A DNA stretch of 44,318 nucleotides from Deltaproteobacteria bacterium (GTDB lineage Bacteria; Desulfobacterota; Dissulfuribacteria; Dissulfuribacterales; UBA3076), in assembly GCA_003194495.1 (NCBI GenBank), contig PQXE01000016.1:1-44318 (forward strand), written 5' to 3'. The notes below the pieces were generated by a model that searched no databases, was not told the origin of the DNA, and saw only the letters and a list, made by a program, of their open reading frames with translations. Position 1 is the first letter of the stretch, and each line of letters starts with the position of its first letter. Shown here one piece after another: positions 1-8,056 of this stretch. Both the position numbers and the translations under genes were made by a program.

Positions 1-32
1 CATTCATGGGTTGGGGGACTTAGAATTTAGTA

Positions 33-173
33 ATGAACATCGAACATCGAACGTCCAACATCGAACGTTGAATGGGAAAAGATAAAGAAACAAAAATAGC
101 TGTTGAATGTTCGGTATTGGGTGTTTGTTTTTTATTCGATGTTGAACGTTCGATGTTCGATGTTCGATGTTCA
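33..173. repeat. Inverted GAACATCGAACATCG-type microrepeat element
   Basis: The left arm (33-73) is built from units such as GAACATCGAACATCGAACG. The right arm (134-173) is its inverse, built from CGATGTTCGATGTTC units, so the whole can fold into a long imperfect hairpin. A shorter relative lies at 26608-26640. The element is non-coding; small ORFs across it are low-complexity readings of the repeat. Confidence 0.75.
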
Positions 174-446
174 TTTTTCAAAACAACCACGTATGGATTC
201 CCTCCCCCAACGTGTGAATACGCCCGTCACTTTCTGCTTGTTTTCTGTGCTAATGCCCTCTTCGGCAGCAAGCTCCCTCTTCTCCTTTGCTTCACCGCTC
301 ACAGGAATTGACCCGCATCTGCTCATGAGAATTGACCCTCCGGAATTATGTTCAGGTTTTGACCCATCTCTGATTTTTTAATTTTGATTTTTCCAACATA
401 GTCCGGTTTGTGGACCTCCAGTGATTTCTTATTTCTGAGGAGCATC

Positions 447-647
447 ATGAACCGGATTTGTATTTTTTGTGGAAGGTCATTTGAGCCATACCCAACAGTA
501 CCTAGAAGCTTGCAAAACATGGCAAGCTCAAATGGAGCGGTGGTAAGCCCTGGGGTCTCTCAGGAGTTTCCGTTCGCGGTAAGCCCGTTTCAGAAACAGT
601 ACTTGAGGACAGGACGTGATTCTCTATGCGGAACACTTATGCGATAA
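447..647 (+). pseudogene. Broken small zinc-finger-like ORF, probable mobile-element relic
   Basis: The ATG at 447 has a good Shine-Dalgarno (TGAGGAGC) six bases upstream. The first about 18 residues (MNRICIFCGRSFEPYPTV) carry a CxxC knuckle like the start of small zinc-binding proteins that I associate with transposon neighbourhoods. After that the reading frame turns into unconvincing sequence and no second CxxC follows, so the gene appears truncated. Upstream (309-365) three copies of TTGACCC lie 23-26 bases apart, which may be an old insertion-sequence end. The rest of 174-744 shows no gene. The family assignment is from memory and weak. Confidence 0.3.
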
Positions 648-744
648 GACTCGTGTTCAATCTGTGAGAATCTGCGCAATCTGCGGATAAAATTATTAAG
701 TGGTGCGAATGAAGTGGATCGGATTTTTCGTGAACAATTACTCT

Positions 745-1479
745 TCAAGGCAGGCCTATACTATGTTCCATGCCTTTTAGCACATTCACGATACGATCAG
801 CCATGGGTGCTATGTACGAAAGGGCATCAAGCGGACTTTTTACCCTGGGCAGGACGCCAAAGACTTCTACCTGTCCCATCTCAGCAATCGTCCTCTGGTT
901 ATCTGTCACAATGGAAGAATCTTCGCCTCCCTGGCTGTTTAATAACACGCCAACTATTTGAATATTCCGGTGTCGCAGGACTTCCAATGTCAGGAGTGTA
1001 TGATTCAAAGTGCCAAGGCCGCTTCGCGCCACTAAAAGAACCGGCAGTTTCAAGTCTGCCACCAGATCTGCCAGAAGCAAATCCCTGCTCAAGGGCACAA
1101 GGACCCCGCCGACTCCTTCCACAATAAGGATTTCGCACGATGATTCAAGTCGAAAAAGGGCATCCCTGATGACTTTGGTCTTAATGGTCACGCCTGCCTG
1201 TTCTGCTGCAAGATGTGGAGACGCAGGAAGCGGCAGACAATACGGGGCCGTATAAGAACCAAAAGCAGATGTATCTTGTAATCCATGGATGGTTTTAACT
1301 GACTTGTTGCCAAGCAGTTCATAGATAAAGACACAGTCTTCAGAGAGATTACTGTTGCCGGTGCTGACCCATTTTTGCACTTTGACATCTATTCCCTGAT
1401 CGACCAGGGCCTTTGCCAAAAGAGCAGTGATAAAGGTCTTGCCCACGCCTGTATCTGTGCCTGTTACAAAGAGAATCAT
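745..1479 (-). CDS. bioD: Dethiobiotin synthetase BioD
   Basis: BioD closes the ureido ring of dethiobiotin from 7,8-diaminopelargonic acid, CO2 and ATP, the penultimate step of biotin synthesis in the cytoplasm. The 244-residue product has the usual family length. It starts with the family P-loop GTDTGVGKT at residues 7-15. A VEGVGGVLVPL motif sits near residue 120, and the nucleotide-specificity region follows. The ATG overlaps the bioC stop as ATGA, so the two are translationally coupled. It is the last gene of the bioF-bioH-bioC-bioD operon. bioA and bioB are not in the window. No transcription terminator is obvious downstream. Confidence 0.95.
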   Translation of the reverse strand: MILFVTGTDTGVGKTFITALLAKALVDQGIDVKVQKWVSTGNSNLSEDCVFIYELLGNKSVKTIHGLQDTSAFGSYTAPYCLPLPASPHLAAEQAGVTIKTKVIRDALFRLESSCEILIVEGVGGVLVPLSRDLLLADLVADLKLPVLLVARSGLGTLNHTLLTLEVLRHRNIQIVGVLLNSQGGEDSSIVTDNQRTIAEMGQVEVFGVLPRVKSPLDALSYIAPMADRIVNVLKGMEHSIGLP

Positions 1480-2303
1480 TGAGGATTTGGTGATTTGGTG
1501 ATTTGGTGATTTGGTGATTTGGACCCCTCACAGATAAATATCTGATAGGTAGCCCTTATCGAACCAAAATGTTTTTTATAACCGCGCTCTATTTCCAACA
1601 TGCCTGCGCGGGTACGCACAAAAGGTCCTGTTTCCATCCTGGGCGCCACGCCTGTATTTTTCAGGCTCCTGAGGAGTGACAACAGATCCGGGTAGGTACG
1701 GGAGAGACTGAGTTCTTTTACATTCCATTCATTAAATGCCCTTGAAAGGAAACCTTGCAATGTGGTCTCCTTTGGAAAAGAATTAACAGGAAGGCAGATC
1801 CTGTTGTCAAAGACTCTGAGCGTCTTGTTCAGCTCAAAGAGTGTGTTTGGACCAAAAAGCGCAAAAAGGACAGAGCCGGAAGGAGAAAGGATGCGGCGGT
1901 ATTGTTGAATTGTCTTTTCTAAATCCTCGAACCAATGAAGGGCACCGCTTGCGGTAATAAGATCAAAAGGACCGGAAATAAAAGCAGGAAGGTGCTCACC
2001 GTCGGCCTTTTCAAGACGCACCCCGGAATATCCGGCAAGTTTTATCCTCGCTTCGGCAACCATGACCGGCGAGATGTCAACCGCCAGTATATGTGAATTT
2101 AGGAATTTCTGTGCCAGCATCAAGGTATAGAACCCTGTACCGCAGCCAATCTCAAGTATCTTCTGATATTCTCTGTCTTTGAGCCGGGCTATAAGACAGG
2201 TGGCTGTTTCAGACTGGACATCTGCATAGGTATCATAGGTTGGAGCAGCCCTTGAGAAGGACTGGGTCAACCGCGCCTTAAGGCACACAGAACCTCCTTT
2301 CAA
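1476..2303 (-). CDS. bioC: Malonyl-ACP O-methyltransferase BioC
   Basis: BioC methylates the free carboxyl of malonyl-ACP with S-adenosylmethionine, disguising it so that the fatty-acid machinery can elongate it to pimeloyl-ACP methyl ester. The N-terminus has the family signature FSRAAPTYDTYADVQ (residues 16-30). The class I methyltransferase SAM loop ILEIGCGTGFY is at residues 49-59, and ALHWFEDL follows near residue 125. The start at 2303 overlaps the end of the upstream hydrolase gene by 26 bases. The natural domain seems to end near FICEG; the remaining 15 residues are encoded by an intergenic-type 9-bp tandem repeat, so this tail is an acquired low-complexity extension. Confidence 0.92.
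   Translation of the reverse strand: MKGGSVCLKARLTQSFSRAAPTYDTYADVQSETATCLIARLKDREYQKILEIGCGTGFYTLMLAQKFLNSHILAVDISPVMVAEARIKLAGYSGVRLEKADGEHLPAFISGPFDLITASGALHWFEDLEKTIQQYRRILSPSGSVLFALFGPNTLFELNKTLRVFDNRICLPVNSFPKETTLQGFLSRAFNEWNVKELSLSRTYPDLLSLLRSLKNTGVAPRMETGPFVRTRAGMLEIERGYKKHFGSIRATYQIFICEGSKSPNHQITKSPNPQ
1487..1524. repeat. 9-bp tandem repeat (GATTTGGTG) inside the bioC 3' end
   Basis: About four head-to-tail copies of GATTTGGTG run across the last codons of bioC. Because the unit is 9 bp, copy-number change does not shift the frame. It encodes the low-complexity tail SPNHQITKSPN. Related but degenerate units (GATTGGGTG) occur at 20401-20432 before the DUF2760 gene. Confidence 0.85.
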
Positions 2304-2979
2304 ATTCCGATGATAAGAAGGGCAAGTGTCCTGTGCCTGAAATTACATCGATGGCAACTCCAGGAGGAGGCTCAGGGACTTTATCCAGGGGTGCAATCAC
2401 ATCTTTTTCTCCATGGAAGATACGCAATTGAGTGCCTGCGCATTTGGAAAAATCCGCTGTTTTCCCTTTTAAATATATCAATCCCTTCCTGAGTCCAGGC
2501 ATATCCCACTGTCTGATGCCGGATTCCTCTAAAGCACTGGAAAACCATTGGTAATCAGCACTCTGTCCCAAAAAACACCGGCGGTAAAATTGCCTCAGGG
2601 CCACAATACGGTCCGCTTCCAGGGCCTTAAGTTGTGCTGTAAGTTCCTTGAAACCAAAGGCCTTTCGCAAGGAGATAATATACACGGCCTCGATCATATC
2701 CGGATATCCGGCATGGAAATCAAGGGCAACATATGCCCCAAGGGACCAGCCAAGAATACTCACCTTAGCTATATCCTTTTTGAGCAAAAAATCATAGAGT
2801 TCTATTGATATATCACGATACACAGGCCCCTTGGGAAGGATATAGTTATAAGTCAGATTGAGCAAAGAAAAAATATCAGAACAGAAACCCCAGCCTGGTA
2901 TCAGGACTAAAGATCTTTCATGGCCCCTGTGGATGAGCTCAAAGTCCACTGGACAGGGCTTCCAGAAGTTGACGCACAT
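2278..2979 (-). CDS. Pimeloyl-ACP methyl ester esterase, BioH/BioG-like alpha/beta hydrolase
   Basis: Predicted to remove the methyl group from pimeloyl-ACP methyl ester, ending the BioC-masked elongation. The alpha/beta hydrolase plan is clear: oxyanion region LIPGWGF (26-32), nucleophile elbow GWSLG with Ser79, acid Asp193 in GEKDVIAP, and His218 in GTGHLPF. Numbers count from the ATG at 2979. A GTG at 2949 (residue 11) overlaps the bioF stop by only 11 bases and is a plausible true start. The position between bioF and bioC supports the biotin role. Several non-orthologous esterases (BioH, BioG, BioK, BioJ) fill this step, and I cannot assign the exact type by sight. Confidence 0.8.
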   Translation of the reverse strand: MCVNFWKPCPVDFELIHRGHERSLVLIPGWGFCSDIFSLLNLTYNYILPKGPVYRDISIELYDFLLKKDIAKVSILGWSLGAYVALDFHAGYPDMIEAVYIISLRKAFGFKELTAQLKALEADRIVALRQFYRRCFLGQSADYQWFSSALEESGIRQWDMPGLRKGLIYLKGKTADFSKCAGTQLRIFHGEKDVIAPLDKVPEPPPGVAIDVISGTGHLPFLSSEFERRFCVP

Positions 2980-4108
2980 CTTTTAAACTATGATTTGCAG
3001 TTACGGATAGACGAATCCTTGCAGTGCCCTCCGGGACGCTCGGGGACCGAATCGCTTTTACGAAAAAGCCCGCATCCCGAAGGCTTTCCGCCAGGCTGAG
3101 CGCACTCTGGCTGTCGCCGACCATCACTGGAACGATCTGTGACTCGCTGGGGGTATTGAGACCCAGATCTTCCTTTAAAGCCCGTCTTAGTTCTGATGCC
3201 GGCTCGCAGACCCGGCTTCTGCGCTCCGGCTCCTCCTCAAGAAGCTTCACAGCCGCAAGGTTTGCACCTATAACCGGCGGCGGAAGAGCAGTAGAAAAAA
3301 TGAAGGTCCTGGCCCGATTCAGAAGAAACTGCTTCATCCGGTTCGAGACCGCTACAAAGGCGCCATAACCACCAAGGGCCTTGCCGAATGTGCCCATGAT
3401 TACATCCACTGCATCAGTCTCTGTTTGGCTTATGATCCCCTCCCCTATTGCACCAAATACCCCTATTGCATGGGCTTCATCTATCATCAGCATGGCCCCA
3501 TAACGCCCCCTTAGTTCCAAAAGCTCTGATACAGGAGCCTGATCTCCGTCCATGCTGTAAACGCTTTCAACCACAATCAGTGCCCTGCGATATCTCGACC
3601 TGTGGTTTTTGAGCAGGTCCTCAAGGTGATTCAGATCATTGTGCCTGAACCTGTAAAATCGTGCCCTGGACAAAAGGACCCCATCCACTATGCTCGCATG
3701 ATTCAGGCGATCCGAATAGATCACATCGTGCCTTCCGCAAAGGGCCGGGATTATTCCTGTATTTGCCAGATAACCGCTCCCAAAAAGCAGGCCTGCTTCT
3801 TTTCCCTTTAGGGCGGCAATCGCAGACTCAAGCCTGTGGTGGATCTCCAGGTCTCCGCTCATGAGCCTGGAGGCCCGGGCCCCTGTACCCCATTTCTCCA
3901 TGGCCTTTTTTGCCCCTTCAATAAGGGCGGGGTGATCAGCCAGACCCAAATAATCATTGGAGGAAAAATCAACAGGTGGCTTCCCTTGGGTCTCTATCAC
4001 CCCTCTCTGTGACCCTTCCACGGAAAAAAGAGATCTGAGCAGCCCGGCCTCATTCTGAAACCTCAATTCAGAGTCAATAAAATCCGTAATATTCTCAAAA
4101 GAATCCAT
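2939..4108 (-). CDS. bioF: 8-amino-7-oxononanoate synthase BioF
   Basis: PLP-dependent alpha-oxoamine synthase that condenses pimeloyl-ACP (or -CoA) with L-alanine to 8-amino-7-oxononanoate, releasing CO2. The length of 389 residues is standard. Visible motifs are SSNDYLGLADHP (49-60), the cofactor-stacking region GSGYLANTG, the PLP-pyridine Asp in IDEAHAIG (Asp210), and the Schiff-base lysine in GTFGKALGGYG (Lys243). It is the first gene of the biotin operon. A glycine acetyltransferase (Kbl) homologue is possible on sequence alone, but the bioC-bioD context settles the call. Confidence 0.94.
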   Translation of the reverse strand: MDSFENITDFIDSELRFQNEAGLLRSLFSVEGSQRGVIETQGKPPVDFSSNDYLGLADHPALIEGAKKAMEKWGTGARASRLMSGDLEIHHRLESAIAALKGKEAGLLFGSGYLANTGIIPALCGRHDVIYSDRLNHASIVDGVLLSRARFYRFRHNDLNHLEDLLKNHRSRYRRALIVVESVYSMDGDQAPVSELLELRGRYGAMLMIDEAHAIGVFGAIGEGIISQTETDAVDVIMGTFGKALGGYGAFVAVSNRMKQFLLNRARTFIFSTALPPPVIGANLAAVKLLEEEPERRSRVCEPASELRRALKEDLGLNTPSESQIVPVMVGDSQSALSLAESLRDAGFFVKAIRSPSVPEGTARIRLSVTANHSLKDVRQLLEALSSGL

Positions 4109-4148
4109 ATCTGATTACTGCAAATCTTGATTCAAGTGCTTCAAGTTT

Positions 4149-4718
4149 TCAGTGGCATGAAGACAATCCCGAGTCATTTTTCCCTTGAATTTGATCAATT
4201 TCTCCTTGAATTTGATCAATTTTATCCTCAGACCATATACCCGAAGGATGATCCATACTATTATGAACAGTTATCACCTCTGCCTTTCTCAGCACTGTGT
4301 TCTGTTGCGTATCAATGTATCCGTTCTTCACAACAGAAAGGATAGTCTCATCCATCAGGCCGGCAGACTCCCCTGTGTCAACGACCTTGCAGTAATCCAT
4401 TCGTGCCTTATTGTCATGAAATTCAATTTGGACTATGTGGTTGGCCTTAAGCAGCCGGATGAGTTTCCTGTGGATGGATCGGAAGTTTTTGCTCAGCATA
4501 CGGCCGGTTTTGTCAAAACAGTCCTCTTTTGCCTTTATGGTTTCATCAAGATTTTCAAAGGCATCCAAGACATCAAACAGGTTTAGATACCAGTCCTTTT
4601 CTCTGGCCTGAAAGGTCTGCTCCTGCTCACGGAGGGCATGGCCCAATTCAGCTATCTCCAACTGAAATTTAACAAGTTTTTCTTTCAGTAACTCTTTTTT
4701 CCTTTTCATAAATGACAC
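4149..4718 (-). CDS. GrpE-like nucleotide exchange factor (divergent)
   Basis: 189 residues. The N-terminal half is a charged coiled coil (about 1-55). A GrpE-like core follows with NLFDVLDAFENLDETIKA (about 46-63), then a small beta domain with MDYCKVVDTGES, ILSVVKNGYI and LRKAEVITVHN, matching the GrpE pattern of a conserved Gly-Tyr and an ending in A-x-V-x-V. It should release ADP from the Hsp70 of this module. The tail carries a duplicated IDQIQGE(K) segment from an 18-bp tandem repeat (4183-4218). It is last in the module and separated from the J-like gene by a repeat element. It is too divergent to be the housekeeping grpE, which I assume is elsewhere. Confidence 0.75.
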   Translation of the reverse strand: MSFMKRKKELLKEKLVKFQLEIAELGHALREQEQTFQAREKDWYLNLFDVLDAFENLDETIKAKEDCFDKTGRMLSKNFRSIHRKLIRLLKANHIVQIEFHDNKARMDYCKVVDTGESAGLMDETILSVVKNGYIDTQQNTVLRKAEVITVHNSMDHPSGIWSEDKIDQIQGEIDQIQGKNDSGLSSCH

Positions 4719-4730
4719 ACTTGCACATCA

Positions 4731-4906
4731 ATTGAGCGATTAGCCTTTAGCGGTTAGCTATTAGTTTAATGATTATCGGTCTGCCGCCCTGACAAGCAGG
4801 AAGTTTTACTATTACAAACTTTCACCCATTGGGTGTTATTTCTAATTAACGTAATACCTTGATTTTGCAAAGCTAATCGCTAACAGCTAATCGCTTAACT
4901 TAGGTC
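4731..4906. repeat. Repeat C copy 1 (TTAGCTGTTAGC-ended palindromic element)
   Basis: The ends read AGCGATTAGC inward on both sides. The right end extends to AACTTAGGTC. The middle (about 4810-4853) contains TTACTATTACAAACTTTCAC and a TAATTAACGTAAT block, both found inverted in copy 2 (30741-30944). It sits between the J-like gene and the GrpE-like gene and runs into the J-like stop codon. No transposase is present, so this is a non-autonomous element. Confidence 0.75.
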
Positions 4907-5164
4907 AAAACAAGAGAGATACTCTAAACTCGATACGGTTTGCGCTTCAGACCGGGTCAGATCCAGCCGATCCCGGAGGGATTTAAGATCAATAAATTGT
5001 AAAAATTGCTGGGTTATGCCGGAAATCGGGTCTATGAGTTCTTTTTGGGCCGCAGCTATTTCCTTGATGTCATATTTTCTCTCCCTCATGGCAAAGGCGG
5101 CAGCCTTGATTATGCTCTGTTTTGTGGGGTGTTTATTAATACTTAATATCTTGTAAGGATTCAT
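4895..5164 (-). CDS. Small J-like domain protein lacking the HPD motif
   Basis: 89 residues from the ATG at 5164 (a TTG at 5182 would overlap the TPR gene stop). I prefer the ATG because AAGGTAAG precedes it. The N-terminus MNPYKILSINKHPTKQSIIKAA matches helix I and the start of helix II of J domains (D-P-Y-x-I-L-x-x-x-x-x-A-T-x-x-x-I). The next helix IAAAQKELIDPISGITQQFLQF resembles helix III. The loop that should hold His-Pro-Asp reads RKYDIKE, so it could not stimulate Hsp70 ATPase by the standard contact. It is probably a partner or adaptor of the module. The last residues FDLS and the stop lie in repeat C copy 1. Confidence 0.6.
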   Translation of the reverse strand: MNPYKILSINKHPTKQSIIKAAAFAMRERKYDIKEIAAAQKELIDPISGITQQFLQFIDLKSLRDRLDLTRSEAQTVSSLEYLSCFDLS

Positions 5165-5178
5165 AAACTTACCTTCAG

Positions 5179-7212
5179 TCAAATTACTTGGCTCTTATTG
5201 TTAATTTTGTCCAGAATGGGATGGGATTCATCCACGTCAGCACACCATTTATATAATTCCCTCAGGAAAAAGGCCTTTCCCGTACTGTCCATATCATGTC
5301 CATCGAGTTCCTCCAGATTACGTTCCATAAATTCGAAAAATAAGTCCCTTACCTCCTCATTCTCGGACATTGCGGCTATCCTGCATGCCTTGCCCATCTT
5401 GTATCTGTTCAGCGCATGGTTGAGTTTTTCAATTTCAACATTTACTTTAACGTGACCCAGCAGACCACTGGCAAATTCGTTTTCAGGATTGAGTTTAAGA
5501 GCTTTTCTTATAGTAGTATTCAAAACCTTGGAGTTCATCTGACGCATGTTGAACATCATTATGGCCCGCCTGCTCATCACCAGTGACAAGGCATCCTTGA
5601 TCCCCTTTGTTGGTCTCATTGAGTGTAATTCATTCAGGATATCCTCATACAGACGCAGTTTATCCGGTTCATGGGAATCAATGGCCTTGTCAATTAATTC
5701 TTGTTCATACTTTGACGTCTTGTTGAACAGGTTGACCGTTGTCTCAATATATTGTCCAGGCAAGCTCTCCCCTTCTTCCAGGCAATGCAGTCCGCAGGCA
5801 AATTGCACCCTCTCCACACAGTAGCCTACGAACTCAGATTCTGCCGTATCATACGATCCGGACACCGGCAGACCGGCAAGGGCCTTGTCGTATTGCCGGT
5901 TCTCAAGATGAAACAGGCTCGGCCCTGCAGATGAATAGTAACCACCGGTCAGCAGGTAATGTTCCAAATCAGTAAAAAAGCCCCTGTTGTCCCGAATTAA
6001 TTGAATTATTCGCCTGGATTTCCCGAATCTCACTGCAAACTGTGGAGAGCAGACCAAACAGGAAAGGTCCTCTCTGTCCCCGACAAGGGCTTGGAGATCC
6101 TCCACCAGCTTTTTCTCCACATTCCAGCATACCAAAGCCGTTTTTGAAGACTTGTCTCCAACATCTGCGTACTTTTTTAACAGGTCCTCTGCCTTCTGTA
6201 TGAGAGCCCGGCGTACATTGTCCCTTTCTTCCGGCCTGGCGGAAAACTTCCATGATATCTCAGGATGGTACACTGTGGTAAGCCAAAACATTATAAGATC
6301 AGACAGGTGCTCCCCTGATATCTCGGCAAGCTTGAAGAAGGTCTTTGCATACAGAGTCAGCAAATCCGCTTCCATCTTCGTGGGAAAGGGAAGGAGCAGT
6401 CCCCTAATGGTCTCGTACTGTTCTTCCTTCCAGAGTTGATCAATCCACGCATACTTGCAGTACTCCACAAGATCCCCGATGCAGCCATCTCCGGTAGAAT
6501 TTACAATAGATATTCCTTCCTTGTAGATACCGGCAAAATCCTCGGAATGCTCAAAACGATCATAGAGATCCGATGCCAACAAGGAACGTACGGATGCCCT
6601 TTGTTTCAGGAATGCGCTGTCATCGGATTCAATGGAACCCCAGATATTCAGACATTGGTGGTACTTGCCCACCTTGGCCAGGGCAAAGCCATAATCATAC
6701 ATGGCTGAGTAGTCTGACAACGTAAGATCTTTAAATGCTGAGACCGCATCGTCGTATCTTCCGGCCCTGACGAGGCAATGAGCCATTTTGAAGCGGGTGT
6801 CTTTTCCTTTCTGTGTGCCGGCATACAGACCAGCAGCCTTCTCATACTCTCCTGATGCCTCAGCCTGTCTTGCGGCCTTAAGGGAATCACTGCTGGACAG
6901 ATCTCCCTTCAACTGGTTTATTCTCTCACGGATCCAGTCCTCTCCGGAAATTCCATATGCCTGCTCAAAGCACCTGAGGGCTTCCCGAAGCTTACTTTTT
7001 TTGGCATACTTCCTGGCCTTCTTGACCAGGTCCTTTGCCTTGAGTTGCCCTATCTCCCTTACACATATCTTGATCTTCTCTGTGATGTCATCCTGTACTG
7101 CAATCCTGTTAGCCTTCTCGAATTCCCTCTTGGCCAGCGGGTAATTTTCTCTATTGAAGAACTTTTCTGCCTTTGCCAGTATGGAGTCTCTGTTCTGTGG
7201 CTTTTTTTTCAT
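5179..7212 (-). CDS. Large TPR-repeat protein of the Hsp70 module
   Basis: Starting at the ATG at 7212 (MKKKPQNRDSILAKAEKFF) the product is 677 residues. An open frame extends 24 codons further up but would overlap the preceding gene and reads as low-quality sequence. The protein is nearly all helical and built from TPR-like hairpins: AEKFFNRENYPLAKREFEKA, AKKSKLREALRCFEQAYGI, AEASGEYEKAAGLYAG and AGRYDDAVSAFKDL are four clear early repeats. More degenerate ones follow to about residue 600. No signal peptide or membrane span is present, so it is cytoplasmic. TPR arrays often bind Hsp70 tails or clients; a scaffold or client-recruiting role is inferred from context. Confidence 0.8.
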   Translation of the reverse strand: MKKKPQNRDSILAKAEKFFNRENYPLAKREFEKANRIAVQDDITEKIKICVREIGQLKAKDLVKKARKYAKKSKLREALRCFEQAYGISGEDWIRERINQLKGDLSSSDSLKAARQAEASGEYEKAAGLYAGTQKGKDTRFKMAHCLVRAGRYDDAVSAFKDLTLSDYSAMYDYGFALAKVGKYHQCLNIWGSIESDDSAFLKQRASVRSLLASDLYDRFEHSEDFAGIYKEGISIVNSTGDGCIGDLVEYCKYAWIDQLWKEEQYETIRGLLLPFPTKMEADLLTLYAKTFFKLAEISGEHLSDLIMFWLTTVYHPEISWKFSARPEERDNVRRALIQKAEDLLKKYADVGDKSSKTALVCWNVEKKLVEDLQALVGDREDLSCLVCSPQFAVRFGKSRRIIQLIRDNRGFFTDLEHYLLTGGYYSSAGPSLFHLENRQYDKALAGLPVSGSYDTAESEFVGYCVERVQFACGLHCLEEGESLPGQYIETTVNLFNKTSKYEQELIDKAIDSHEPDKLRLYEDILNELHSMRPTKGIKDALSLVMSRRAIMMFNMRQMNSKVLNTTIRKALKLNPENEFASGLLGHVKVNVEIEKLNHALNRYKMGKACRIAAMSENEEVRDLFFEFMERNLEELDGHDMDSTGKAFFLRELYKWCADVDESHPILDKINNKSQVI

Positions 7213-7234
7213 AATCCTTTGGAAATGTCTTTTT

Positions 7235-8056
7235 CTACTCCAGCAACATCCAGATCCTTTGCCCCGGCTGCAACCGGACATCAAGTTTGAGATTGGAAAT
7301 CTGTTTTGCCGTTTCTTCCATCCTGTAAAACTTTCCGGCTACGGACCGGAGAGTGTCACCTTCAGCTACTTTGTAATTCCAGTAGATCCTGTCCCCATCC
7401 GTCAGGCTCATCTTGAGGTAGATATCCTTAACCAGCCCGGCATCTTTGAGGATTTTCATCCGGACACCATCTCCAATTTCATAGATCCTGAGATGAGGAT
7501 TGTGCTCAAACAGGACCGGATAATATTGTCCTGAACCATAATACCTCTCTGAAATATCCCACAAGGTGTCCGTTTCTATGGCATCATATACCCAAAAATC
7601 CGTTTTTCCCAAAACCACATGCAAAATTTCTGCATCTTGCTTCCTCTCAGAGACTCCCGTTGGTCTCCCTTCAGTTGCGTTGCATGTGGACTGAGCGCTC
7701 AAAGCTGACAGTTGAGCACCGGGTTTATCAGACTTCAGACCCGCAGCTTCCACACTTTCATTTATGCCGGTCACGCAACCCGAAAGGTATTTCTGTTGAT
7801 CCATCAATAGTGATTCAATCCGTTTGAATTGATAATACTGAAAAACGGTTATGGCGGTTACCAAACAGATAACCATAGCAATGCCATAAAATGCGATGAT
7901 CCAGGCCCTCGGGCCCTTCACCTCTCTGACCGGCTCGTCAGGAAAGGAATCCAGGATCTTGAAACAGGTCAGATCTGCATCGCATTGGGGGCATTTGGCC
8001 TTGTCGGGTTGGATATGCTTTAGCCCGCATACCGGACAGGAAGTCTCAGATGTCAC
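7235..8056 (-). CDS. Zinc ribbon - transmembrane - double LysM protein
   Basis: 273 residues, GTG start directly after the Hsp70 stop (TAAGTG). The N-terminus has a zinc ribbon with Cys7, Cys10, Cys22 and Cys25 (CPVC...CPQC). A basic stretch (VREVKGPR) precedes one membrane span at about 51-73, which predicts the ribbon in the cytoplasm and the rest outside. A low-complexity linker follows. Two LysM-like domains come last: about 158-206 (TDTLWDISERYYGSGQYYPV) and about 226-272 (EGDTLRSVAGKFY...LQPGQRIWML). LysM domains commonly bind peptidoglycan. It probably anchors the module at the inner membrane and cell wall. The exact function is unknown. Confidence 0.75.
   Translation of the reverse strand: MTSETSCPVCGLKHIQPDKAKCPQCDADLTCFKILDSFPDEPVREVKGPRAWIIAFYGIAMVICLVTAITVFQYYQFKRIESLLMDQQKYLSGCVTGINESVEAAGLKSDKPGAQLSALSAQSTCNATEGRPTGVSERKQDAEILHVVLGKTDFWVYDAIETDTLWDISERYYGSGQYYPVLFEHNPHLRIYEIGDGVRMKILKDAGLVKDIYLKMSLTDGDRIYWNYKVAEGDTLRSVAGKFYRMEETAKQISNLKLDVRLQPGQRIWMLLE

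Noticed and set aside
33..173. CRISPR-like array
   Set aside because: The short units are contiguous or inverted, without unique spacers of even length.
714..1127. 137-codon plus-strand ORF over bioD
   Set aside because: It is an antisense shadow of bioD; the BioD frame has clear catalytic motifs.
4149..4718. Housekeeping grpE
   Set aside because: The core is divergent and the context is the special Hsp70 module, not a dnaK-dnaJ or hrcA locus.
7213..7284. N-terminal extension of the TPR protein (MMSGCSRGKG...)
   Set aside because: It overlaps the preceding zinc-ribbon/LysM gene, and the ATG at 7212 starts right at the first TPR-like helix.
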